Positions 1-5,387 of a stretch of 6,097 nucleotides of DNA are shown here, piece by piece. The notes below the pieces were generated by a model. The model was given only the letters and a program-made list of their open reading frames with translations, ran no database searches and was not told the origin of the DNA. Source of the stretch: an uncultured Clostridia bacterium (GTDB lineage Bacteria; Bacillota; Clostridia; Christensenellales; CAG-917); NCBI GenBank assembly GCA_947174215.1, contig CAMWIB010000069.1, forward strand, positions 1-6,097, given 5' to 3'. Position 1 is the stretch's first letter; the number at the start of each line of letters is the position of its first letter. A program made the position numbers and the translations under genes.

Positions 1-182
1 ATAGACTTCAACGTATCGAACAAGCCGCCGAGCATTTCTATAACAAGCACCGCCACGATGATAAGTCCTGCGAGCGTTGCAAAAGTCGCAATCTCATCGC
101 GGTCGCTCTTCTTCAATATGACGCAGACTATCGCCGTCAGCAGTCCTATACCTGCAATTTTCAGAATTATATCCGTGTTCAT
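1..182 (-). CDS. spoIIIAC: Stage III sporulation protein SpoIIIAC, 3' end cut off by the window
   Basis: SpoIIIAC is a small integral membrane protein of the SpoIIIA-SpoIIQ channel that connects mother cell and forespore during engulfment; it acts in the mother-cell membrane. Sixty codons are visible from ATG at 182 to the left edge. The protein starts MNTDIILKIAGIGLL, has a first hydrophobic helix at about residues 4-23, a short charged turn (KKSDRDE), and a second helix at about 33-53 ending EMLGGLFDTLKS. This two-helix hairpin matches SpoIIIAC, whose usual length is about 65-68 residues, so only a few codons and the stop should be missing. The start is supported by a GAGGTGG site just upstream that overlaps the end of spoIIIAB; the two genes are 7 bases apart, implying co-transcription and translational coupling. 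The call rests on topology, size and operon order. SpoIIIAD has the same fold type but is longer and would follow. Confidence 0.9.
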   Translation of the reverse strand, partial: MNTDIILKIAGIGLLTAIVCVILKKSDRDEIATFATLAGLIIVAVLVIEMLGGLFDTLKS

Positions 183-189
183 CTCCACC

Positions 190-696
190 TCACGCCAAAA
201 TCAGCATAATCGCCAATCCCAACAGCACGCACAGCTTAAAGTACATTCCACCAAGCTTCTTACTGTCATCTTCACACTTCTTGCGCTTCTGCTCGAAAAG
301 ATTCTTGTAGTATTCCACCTGCGACAGTTGGTCGGATAGCGCACTTTTGCCGCCGCCGCAAAGAAATGAGAGTACGTCCTTTTTCTCGTCATTTTTTAAG
401 TGCGCGACACTCACCTTCTCCATAGCCGTATCGTAGCCGCTCCCGCCCATCAAAAGAGATACACACTCCGTAAGCACTCTTTCAAACTCCCCGCTTCTAC
501 CCTGTGTAAACCTGCGCGCTATATCTGGTAGCGGCGTTTTGCTGAGCGACAGCTCGCTCGACATAGCCTGCGCGTACTCGCACGCGGACTTATAAAAGAC
601 CGCGCGCATACGGTAACGCTTCTTTATCTGCACGCCGACGTAACAGCATATAAGCGCAAGCAGTCCGCCCGCAATGAGCTTTAATATTCCCATCAT
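190..696 (-). CDS. spoIIIAB: Stage III sporulation protein SpoIIIAB
   Basis: SpoIIIAB is a mother-cell membrane protein of the SpoIIIA-SpoIIQ complex; the family is distantly related to GspF-like platform proteins of type II secretion and is thought to work with the SpoIIIAA ATPase. The product is 168 residues, close to the roughly 170 usual for the family. It has an N-terminal membrane helix (about residues 3-23), a basic segment (KKRYRMR), a cytoplasmic helical domain with the family-typical LSKTPLPDIARR stretch (51-62), a charged coiled segment (about 126-148), and a C-terminal membrane helix (about 150-167). The first ATG overlaps the spoIIIAA stop (ATGA). A second ATG one codon later would give a TGATG junction and the usual MGILKLI start, and the sequence does not decide between them. 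A weak AAAGGA lies about 12 bases upstream inside spoIIIAA, so translation is probably coupled. Identification rests on topology, length and operon position. Confidence 0.93.
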   Translation of the reverse strand: MMGILKLIAGGLLALICCYVGVQIKKRYRMRAVFYKSACEYAQAMSSELSLSKTPLPDIARRFTQGRSGEFERVLTECVSLLMGGSGYDTAMEKVSVAHLKNDEKKDVLSFLCGGGKSALSDQLSQVEYYKNLFEQKRKKCEDDSKKLGGMYFKLCVLLGLAIMLILA

Positions 697-1808
697 AACT
701 CGACGATTTCCTTTATCTGACCAACGGGCTTTCGTTTAAGCACAACCGCAAGCTCGAATCTCTTTATAAGCTCGCAGTAAGTATCGGAAGCCCTAAGCGA
801 ATCCACGCTGTCGCCGTGTACGCTCGCTATGACCTTGACTCCGCTACGCATAACGTCGCATATCGCCGCGACGTCAGCCACCCTGAACAGCTCATCCGTG
901 ACTATAACGTCGGGGTTCATCGCCCTCACGCAGTTCTCGTACGCAACAGCCTTAGGCACGCCGCTAACCACGTCCGATTCACCTATATCGAGCGTAGGAA
1001 CGCCCTCACTCACCGCGGCAAGCTCGTATCTCTCATCTATCACGACTACGTTCTTATGCGCTGAAATAAGCCTTGCAAGCTCGCGCAATAGCGTTGTCTT
1101 TCCACCGCACGGCGGCGAAATTATAATCGTGCTTCTCACTTCCTTTTCAACCGCCGCCTTCACAGTATCTTTTGCCGCATCTTTTCCTCCGCAATGCGGC
1201 AAACTTGTGAGCGAAAGATTTTCCTCTTCTGCCGCCGTATCTACATCGCCATTCGGTGACGGAATTATATTTGCGTTTCTATCGTCAATTTCAACTTCCT
1301 CTATTTCAGTTCCATCACCGTACGGCGGCGAAATTATAGGCGTATTATTCGCTTCTCCTCTCGCCGCCGCACTCTCCCCATCAGAACTATAAGTATTCTT
1401 CGGCACACAGTATACCTTGTCAATTATGCCGTCCGCCGCCGTCCGTATCTGGTGCGGCACGCGTATAACCATATAGGACACGTTCTTGATGTTAAGCAGT
1501 CTGCCTCCGTCCGATACTCCCTCACCGCCCACGCCGATACGCAAATTCTTGCACGGGATATAACCTCTTATCATTTCGTCACTTACCGAGTACGGCGATA
1601 AGTTCGTCGCACGCGCGATAATGCCGTCTATATCCTCTTTGGTAACCGTATAACAACCTCCTGCCTGACGGGGATAAATTCTCGCGTTCGCAGTCGTAAG
1701 CAGCAATAACCGCTTATTAGCACGCAACCGTATTTCCGCAAGATTTTCAAGCTTCACACTGTCCGCAATCAACCTCGCAAGATTCCCGACAATCAATCCG
1801 TCAAACAT
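693..1808 (-). CDS. spoIIIAA: Stage III sporulation protein SpoIIIAA, ATPase with an unusual repeat-bearing insertion
   Basis: SpoIIIAA is a secretion-type ATPase of the SpoIIIA-SpoIIQ mother cell-forespore channel, required for late forespore gene expression. Visible motifs: the family N-terminal AEIRLRANKRLLL (24-36), a conserved middle with NIKNVSYMVIRVPHQ (106-120), Walker A SPPCGGKTT (231-239), Walker B VVVIDER (254-260), NPDVIVTDEL (298-307) and the VHG motif (330-332). The length is 371 residues against about 305-330 for the family. The excess is an acidic, low-complexity stretch at about 137-227, placed immediately before the P-loop, with three degenerate copies of the P-loop segment. 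Other departures: Walker A reads PPCGGKT where relatives usually have PPGCGKT, ESDV stands at the usual RTDV, and DELF at the usual DEIG. The ATG is 25 residues before EIRLR, as expected, but has no Shine-Dalgarno. It is first in the operon, overlapping spoIIIAB. Whether it is a fully active ATPase cannot be told from sequence. Confidence 0.93.
   Translation of the reverse strand: MFDGLIVGNLARLIADSVKLENLAEIRLRANKRLLLLTTANARIYPRQAGGCYTVTKEDIDGIIARATNLSPYSVSDEMIRGYIPCKNLRIGVGGEGVSDGGRLLNIKNVSYMVIRVPHQIRTAADGIIDKVYCVPKNTYSSDGESAAARGEANNTPIISPPYGDGTEIEEVEIDDRNANIIPSPNGDVDTAAEEENLSLTSLPHCGGKDAAKDTVKAAVEKEVRSTIIISPPCGGKTTLLRELARLISAHKNVVVIDERYELAAVSEGVPTLDIGESDVVSGVPKAVAYENCVRAMNPDVIVTDELFRVADVAAICDVMRSGVKVIASVHGDSVDSLRASDTYCELIKRFELAVVLKRKPVGQIKEIVEL
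1103..1343 (-). repeat. Four in-frame copies of a Walker A-like segment inside spoIIIAA
   Basis: Four related segments lie in the same reading frame. In protein order they are PIISPPYGDG (residues 157-166, DNA about 1316-1343), NIIPSPNGDV (180-189, DNA about 1247-1270), LTSLPHCGGKD (200-210, DNA about 1186-1206) and the genuine P-loop IIISPPCGGKT (228-238, DNA about 1103-1130). The first and last agree at 25 of 28 bases, including 22 of 23 across the core. The two middle copies are more diverged but align without gaps. Spacings are 69, 60 and 84 bases, all multiples of three. Each copy is followed by an acidic or charged, alanine/glutamate-rich spacer. The core contains a near-palindrome around CCGTACGG. 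Tandem micro-duplication of the P-loop region and insertion of a short dispersed palindromic repeat are both possible. Confidence 0.75.
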
Positions 1809-1813
1809 AGTAG

Positions 1814-1842
1814 ACTATATGAAAAAAGCTCACCGCATATCG
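1814..1842 (-). promoter_or_regulatory. Candidate sigma-E promoter of the spoIIIA operon
   Basis: On the minus strand, CATATAGT (1821-1814) resembles the sigma-E -10 consensus CATACAnT with one mismatch. CGATATG (1842-1836), carrying the ATAT core of the sigma-E -35 element, lies exactly 14 bases upstream, the normal sigma-E spacing. spoIIIA is transcribed by sigma-E in the mother cell of Bacillus subtilis and relatives, so a promoter of this class is expected here. The -35 falls in the loop of the upstream terminator hairpin. The predicted transcription start would be at or within a few bases of the spoIIIAA ATG, giving an essentially leaderless message. Short motifs in AT-rich DNA arise by chance, so this is a position-supported guess. 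Confidence 0.45.
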
Positions 1843-1850
1843 CAATGAGC
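1822..1850 (-). terminator. Rho-independent terminator downstream of the FtsH-like gene
   Basis: On the minus strand a 9-bp stem with two G-U wobbles (arms at 1850-1842 and 1836-1828, outer five pairs GCTCA/TGAGC), a 5-base loop (GATAT), and six consecutive T residues form a classic intrinsic terminator. It lies about 45 bases after the stop of the FtsH-like gene and ends only 13 bases before the spoIIIAA ATG, so it should insulate the sporulation operon from upstream transcription. A second, weaker hairpin (CACAC-GAA-GTGTG, 1882-1870) precedes it. Confidence 0.8.
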
Positions 1851-1894
1851 CAAATTTAGACAAAACTCGCACACTTCGTGTGTTTGATTATCTA

Positions 1895-3184
1895 CTATAT
1901 TCCACTATCAACAACGAGTGTACAAGTGGCTTTTATTGCCTGTATATCGTCGCTCATCAAAGTATGTTTTTCGATAAGAGCTTCCGCGAGCTTGTCAAGG
2001 AATTCTCTGTTCTTTATAAGCATCTTTCTCGCCTGCCCATAGAATGACGACAACTTTGATTGAATCTTAATCTCTCTGCGAAGCCTGAATGAATCCGAGT
2101 TTTCTTCAACCGGTCTTTCATAATATGTATCAAAGCCATCCTCGCAATAATTTTCTATGCCTCTTTCTACGATATGAAACGCACTGCGCAAATCCCCAGA
2201 AGCTCCGACGTCAATTTCGCCGTATTTTATTTCATACGCCACCCGCCCTGCGAGGAGCGATATAACACGGTTATCCTTATATATTATATCAGTGTCGAAA
2301 TTTGCATTCCTATAGAAACTCGTTATGCCACCAATTTCACCGCAATGCCGGCATACGGATACCACAGTCACGTTACCCGCTTCAAGAAGCTCCGCAACGA
2401 CCGCGTGTCCCGCCTCGTGATACGCGACTTTTTCAAGAACATCGGGGGCGTGCGGAATGGAACTCTTAGGCGCCTTGAATACCATTTGCATACACGCTTC
2501 AAGCAAGTCCTCCTTCCCTATCGCACTTTTATTTTCAAATGCGGCAATTACGCCTGCGTCGTTTATAACGGTTTCTATTTCCGCGCACGAATGACCTACG
2601 AGCAAACGCGCAAAATTTTCAAACTTAATATCATTCAAACAGTTCTTTTGTTTAAGATAGTGTTCTACCACCTTAAAGCTGTCTTCGAAATCAGGTTCGA
2701 ATATATGCATCACCTTGTCAAACCGCCCCGCTCTCAACAACGATTCAGGGAGATTATCAAGTTCGTTCGCAGTGGCAAGCACAAAAACCTCGTAATTCTT
2801 CACGTCGTCTATACAAGCTTGCAAAGTCACGAATTCATCCGCATTCTTATGACTGCTATCCTCGTTTGCAAACTTATCCATATCGTCAAGAAACACTATC
2901 GACGGAGTATTGTTTTTTGCCTCTGCAAATATGCTTGATATTTCGTTTATGAAATCCTTGCTTGACTTAGCCTTTCTGCACGTATATACCTTTCTTCCGC
3001 TTTCCTCAACCACGCAGGTAGCCATAAGCGTCTTGCCAACCCCCGGCGCCCCGTGCAACAGCACCCCTCTTGGCGTCGTCACGCCGAGCTTCTGATACTT
3101 GCCCGTATCTCTCAAAATATCGCAAATCTTTTTAAGCTCGGACTTTTCATCTTCATAACCGATAACTCTTTCAAACGCTTTCAT
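1895..3184 (-). CDS. FtsH-like AAA+ zinc metalloprotease lacking a membrane anchor
   Basis: An ATP-driven zinc peptidase of the FtsH (M41) type. Numbered from ATG at 3184 (429 residues): an RVIGYEDEKSELK start of the AAA+ module (6-18), Walker A GAPGVGKT (45-52), Walker B IVFLDD (96-101), the second region of homology with LLRAGRFD holding both arginine fingers (R151, R154), the zinc site HEAGH (256-260), and the third-ligand motif GASGDL with D331. FtsH proteins usually have 600-650 residues and N-terminal membrane helices; here the AAA+ module begins almost at once and no helix is visible. Walker B ends DD instead of DE, and the segment that normally holds the FVG pore loop is about three residues shorter without that signature. 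ATG 3184 is chosen for its GAGGTGG site; extending upstream would need a TTG with no ribosome site and would run through a perfect palindrome. Substrates are unknown. It is flanked by an AT-rich accessory gene and spoIIIAA. Confidence 0.88.
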   Translation of the reverse strand: MKAFERVIGYEDEKSELKKICDILRDTGKYQKLGVTTPRGVLLHGAPGVGKTLMATCVVEESGRKVYTCRKAKSSKDFINEISSIFAEAKNNTPSIVFLDDMDKFANEDSSHKNADEFVTLQACIDDVKNYEVFVLATANELDNLPESLLRAGRFDKVMHIFEPDFEDSFKVVEHYLKQKNCLNDIKFENFARLLVGHSCAEIETVINDAGVIAAFENKSAIGKEDLLEACMQMVFKAPKSSIPHAPDVLEKVAYHEAGHAVVAELLEAGNVTVVSVCRHCGEIGGITSFYRNANFDTDIIYKDNRVISLLAGRVAYEIKYGEIDVGASGDLRSAFHIVERGIENYCEDGFDTYYERPVEENSDSFRLRREIKIQSKLSSFYGQARKMLIKNREFLDKLAEALIEKHTLMSDDIQAIKATCTLVVDSGI

Positions 3185-3187
3185 TTT

Positions 3188-3194
3188 CCACCTC
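3188..3194 (-). promoter_or_regulatory. Ribosome binding site that fixes the start of the FtsH-like gene
   Basis: GAGGTGG on the minus strand, six bases between its GAGG core and ATG 3184. The same heptamer precedes spoIIIAC in this window. It favours the 429-residue soluble form over a longer reading from a TTG at 3301. Confidence 0.75.
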
Positions 3195-3245
3195 ATATTC
3201 TCTTTTAATTTCACAAAGCATCTTTTATTTCCTCGCATCTTCATA

Positions 3246-3274
3246 ATTACAGTGTAAACGGAAACAAGTCCCAA
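3246..3274 (-). promoter_or_regulatory. Candidate sigma-A promoter of the FtsH-like gene
   Basis: On the minus strand TTGGGA (3274-3269, 4 of 6 to TTGACA) and TGTAAT (3251-3246, 5 of 6 to TATAAT) are separated by 17 bases. Transcription would begin near 3239, about 55 bases before ATG 3184. The -35 overlaps the palindrome at 3265-3286. The -35 is weak, so this is tentative. Confidence 0.4.
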
Positions 3275-3286
3275 AATCGGGACTTG
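3265..3286. repeat. Perfect 8-bp inverted repeat between the AT-rich gene and the FtsH-like gene
   Basis: CAAGTCCC and GGGACTTG flank a 6-base centre, a perfect 22-base palindromic element in otherwise AT-rich DNA, about 28 bases after the stop of the 3315-4322 gene. On the minus strand it is followed by a mixed TTTCCGTTT tract, so it could be a weak intrinsic terminator. It also overlaps the candidate -35 of the FtsH-like gene and could equally be an operator. The sequence does not decide. Confidence 0.6.
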
Positions 3287-3314
3287 CCATACTTGACTCA
3301 AATAAACTCTTATT

Positions 3315-4322
3315 TTATTTGTTATATTTGTTTACTAAATATAAATTCGCGGCTTCAAGCAAATCACTGTCGCCCTTATAATAATACCAAAGTATTAAAT
3401 CAAAATCTTTTCTACTTATTCTAAAATTAATTTCTCTTTCTATGCCATCAATTACTTTCCCAATTATGTCCCTATACCAACCATATCCACACTTGGAAAA
3501 ATCATAACCGTAATTTTCAGGATGTTTAGCCCTATCGGAAATGCTATTCTTATAATCATATTTCGCTACTATACAATCTTTATAATTTGCTTTATCTTCC
3601 TCATCTAAATACTTATCCATATAATAAGGCAAAATACTGCACATAACACTGTCACAAATTGAAAATTTGTCTTTGTTTTCATCGTTAAATTTATATCGTG
3701 CTACATAAGTACAAAACTTGGAAGCAAATGAAAACTTACTTAATACATTATCATTATTGTTTACGTCTTGTACACACCGAGCCATACTGTCAACAATACA
3801 TTCACCCGACAACTCATCATTTTTTAGCTTATCTAACAAATCTTGCAAATTATTCACTATGTAATTGGTCATTATCTCGACACCTTTATTATTGTTAGAT
3901 TTATCGCCATTCTTTATTTTTTTTCCATCGCTATCACGTTCACCCATACTTGAAACAGACAAATGTGTAGCATTTTCTTTATCGATAAGTCTGCAAATAT
4001 TTGCGATGCCTTCTTCAACATCCCGTTGACTATTATCGTCTAATTCTTTATATCTCGCTAATTTATCAAAATCAAAATGTTTGATAGCATATGCCGATGA
4101 TTTATAATTATTCTCATCAAAAGAAACTCTATAAGAACTATCAATTTTAATACACGTAAGTATAATTTTTAAGTTATTAGGTGTTATTTTTAGAGGTTCA
4201 AACTTATATGTCATATTATTAGGCATATCTTTTAATTTTACTTCTCTTAGTGCCTTCTCATCGTCACCAAAGTCATCCCATCTTTCTATCTCTATTACAT
4301 ATGGTTCAATCTGCTCTGCCAT
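3315..4322 (-). CDS. Hypothetical AT-rich protein, faintly OGG/HhH-glycosylase-like
   Basis: I do not recognise this 335-residue protein with confidence. It has no signal peptide or membrane helix. The N-terminal part (1-100) is acidic with short beta-like stretches, 125-148 is a hydrophilic low-complexity linker (KKIKNGDKSNNNK), and 150-335 is helical. The segment SFASKFCTY (198-206), followed 22 residues after K202 by FSICDS (220-225, D224), then GWYRDIIGKV (281-290) and FDLILWYYYKG (307-317), resembles by memory bacterial hypothetical proteins with an OGG-like fold, in which a Lys and an Asp about 20 residues apart correspond to the glycosylase catalytic pair. That is inference only. The start ATG 4322 has an excellent AAAGGAGAA site 8 bases upstream; an in-frame ATG at 4412 lies in the -35 element and is rejected. 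It has its own promoter and is visibly more AT-rich than spoIIIA, consistent with horizontal acquisition. Confidence 0.8.
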   Translation of the reverse strand: MAEQIEPYVIEIERWDDFGDDEKALREVKLKDMPNNMTYKFEPLKITPNNLKIILTCIKIDSSYRVSFDENNYKSSAYAIKHFDFDKLARYKELDDNSQRDVEEGIANICRLIDKENATHLSVSSMGERDSDGKKIKNGDKSNNNKGVEIMTNYIVNNLQDLLDKLKNDELSGECIVDSMARCVQDVNNNDNVLSKFSFASKFCTYVARYKFNDENKDKFSICDSVMCSILPYYMDKYLDEEDKANYKDCIVAKYDYKNSISDRAKHPENYGYDFSKCGYGWYRDIIGKVIDGIEREINFRISRKDFDLILWYYYKGDSDLLEAANLYLVNKYNK

Positions 4323-4380
4323 AGTCCGTTCTCCTTTGTTTTTACTAACTTGTAAGTCTTTGCCGATTATGTGTATGTAT

Positions 4381-4396
4381 GTTATTTTACAATAAC
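4381..4396. repeat. Inverted repeat over the -10 element, possible operator
   Basis: GTTATT and AATAAC form a perfect 6-bp inverted repeat around a 4-base centre that covers the -10 of the promoter above. Repressor sites often sit here, but AT-rich palindromes of this size are common by chance. Confidence 0.35.
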
Positions 4397-4412
4397 GCCA
4401 TATGTTTTTCAA
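4384..4412 (-). promoter_or_regulatory. Sigma-A type promoter of the 3315-4322 gene
   Basis: On the minus strand TTGAAA (4412-4407, 4 of 6 to consensus), a 17-base spacer and TAAAAT (4389-4384, 5 of 6). Transcription would start near 4377, leaving a leader of about 55 bases before the strong ribosome site and ATG 4322. It lies about 30 bases after the stop of the metallophosphoesterase gene, so the downstream gene can be expressed independently. This is the best housekeeping promoter in the window. Confidence 0.65.
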
Positions 4413-4441
4413 TACTTGCTTCTAACATAAAAACCTGCTTT

Positions 4442-5158
4442 TCAATATTTTATCGTCAAGACATCATCATATAGCGAGTAATTTCTGCCGATGTTTATAT
4501 CTGCATGCAGGTGTCCCGAAAACCAAGCACGGAATTTAATTTGCTTTTCAATTATGTCGATTTTCCATTCGCTCGGGGTATTTTTAAGTAGCTTATCACG
4601 AAGATAATATGGGATTTCTTCACCGCATTGCAAAAGCTCGGCTATAATCTTCTCCTTGAACTTTGGCGATGGCGAGTGCGAAATGACGTAGTCCACTTTG
4701 TTGCCGTACTTTTTAAGATTGTCAAGAGCATTGAGAGTATCCTGCTCGGTTATACGCTCGTCACTCCACCACGTTTTATGCGGTATTCTGAAAACCTTAT
4801 CGTGCGAGTCCGCACCGCCGAATGCAAGGAACGTTCTTCCGCCTATCGTGAATATTTCTCCTCTTAAAAGATGAAATATTTTATCGCTTATTTTGTGTGC
4901 TTTGCCGCCTAAAATTTCTACGATAGACATTTTGTTCAGCATATCATAGTTTTCGTGATTGCCGTCAACAAACAGCACCGTCGCCTTTAAGCTCTCAAAA
5001 AACTCTACGTGTTCATCTGTAAGCTCGTTATGCCAAAGCACTCCGCAGTCGCCACAGATGATAATGTAATCGTCCTCGCTTATATCGTCCTTTCTTATCC
5101 GCGCAAGCTTACCTGAATCCTGTACTCCGTGCGTATCGCCGCAAACAAAAACTTTCAT
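4442..5158 (-). CDS. Calcineurin-like metallophosphoesterase
   Basis: A binuclear-metal phosphoesterase of the calcineurin-like fold, 238 residues, cytoplasmic (no signal peptide or membrane helix). All five signature blocks are present in order: GDTHG (7-11, metal ligands D8 and H10), GDCG (36-39, D37), GNHE (66-69, N67 and H68), SHSP (160-163, H161) and GHLH (215-218, H216 and H218). The FGGADSHD plus TWWSDE region (113-120, 129-134) is typical of small clostridial and phage-borne stand-alone members. The substrate (nucleotide, phosphodiester or phosphoprotein) cannot be inferred. ATG 5158 has a strong GGAGGA six bases upstream. Composition is intermediate between its AT-rich neighbours and spoIIIA. 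It is separated by 229 bases from the gene before it and 119 from the next, so co-transcription is uncertain. Confidence 0.92.
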   Translation of the reverse strand: MKVFVCGDTHGVQDSGKLARIRKDDISEDDYIIICGDCGVLWHNELTDEHVEFFESLKATVLFVDGNHENYDMLNKMSIVEILGGKAHKISDKIFHLLRGEIFTIGGRTFLAFGGADSHDKVFRIPHKTWWSDERITEQDTLNALDNLKKYGNKVDYVISHSPSPKFKEKIIAELLQCGEEIPYYLRDKLLKNTPSEWKIDIIEKQIKFRAWFSGHLHADINIGRNYSLYDDVLTIKY

Positions 5159-5387
5159 AATATATCCTCCTACGGCTTAGTGGTTCCACTACGCTTAATG
5201 GTCTTATCTTTTTTCTTGGTGGCTTTATTAGATGTTACATATAATATACACGTAAAAAAGTACAAAAAACGGTACATTGCAAAACATATTTTTTTGTCAT
5301 TATGGTTTTCATATTATAGCCATATTTCCGCTTCCATATTCTCAAAATAATGTGGTTCTATATTGCTTTTCTATTACCTCATTATTA
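5159..5387. other. AT-rich 229-base intergenic region
   Basis: It holds the phosphoesterase ribosome site and the repeat at 5171-5201. On the minus strand a perfect TATAAT (5318-5313) could be a -10 for the phosphoesterase gene, but I find no convincing -35 at 16-18 bases. T-rich tracts (about 5250-5270) lack a GC-rich stem, so no terminator is called. The only minus-strand reading frame, about 25 codons from an ATG just after the TATAAT, has no ribosome site and is not called. Confidence 0.5.
5171..5201. repeat. Palindrome and imperfect direct repeat upstream of the phosphoesterase gene
   Basis: TAGTGG-TT-CCACTA (5178-5191) is a perfect 6-bp inverted repeat, extended by a GC pair on each side after one mismatch. 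The flanks also form an imperfect direct repeat, tacggcttagtgg (5171-5183) and tacgcttaatgg (5190-5201). On the transcribed strand it lies directly before the ribosome site (5170-5165), where a hairpin or bound protein could affect translation or transcription. Function unknown. Confidence 0.4.

Noticed and set aside
829..1392. A 187-codon open frame on the plus strand opposite spoIIIAA
   Set aside because: It is antisense to a clear SpoIIIAA coding sequence. Its apparent repeats (PPHGGEII, SPYGGEII) are the other-strand reading of the near-palindromic repeats described above.
1870..1882. A small hairpin CACAC-GAA-GTGTG considered as a separate terminator
   Set aside because: It has only a 5-bp stem followed by a short, delayed T-tract. 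The stronger hairpin at 1822-1850 explains termination, so it is mentioned only in that entry.
2174..2938. A 254-codon open frame on the plus strand opposite the FtsH-like gene
   Set aside because: It is antisense to a gene with well-placed AAA+ and protease motifs, its composition is odd, and it has no ribosome site.
3185..3301. A 39-codon upstream extension of the FtsH-like protein starting at TTG 3301, with a hydrophobic stretch VPILGLVSVYTVIM
   Set aside because: It has a TTG start without a Shine-Dalgarno, runs through the palindrome and candidate promoter, and the hydrophobic stretch is too short for a convincing membrane anchor. ATG 3184 has GAGGTGG.
4323..4412. A 30-codon upstream extension of the 3315-4322 gene from ATG 4412
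   Set aside because: It overlaps the -35 and -10 elements and has no ribosome site, whereas ATG 4322 has AAAGGAGAA at ideal spacing.
5226..5312. A possible 25-codon peptide on the minus strand in the intergenic region
   Set aside because: It has no ribosome site, begins just after a TATAAT where the transcript would hardly have started, and shows no recognisable feature.
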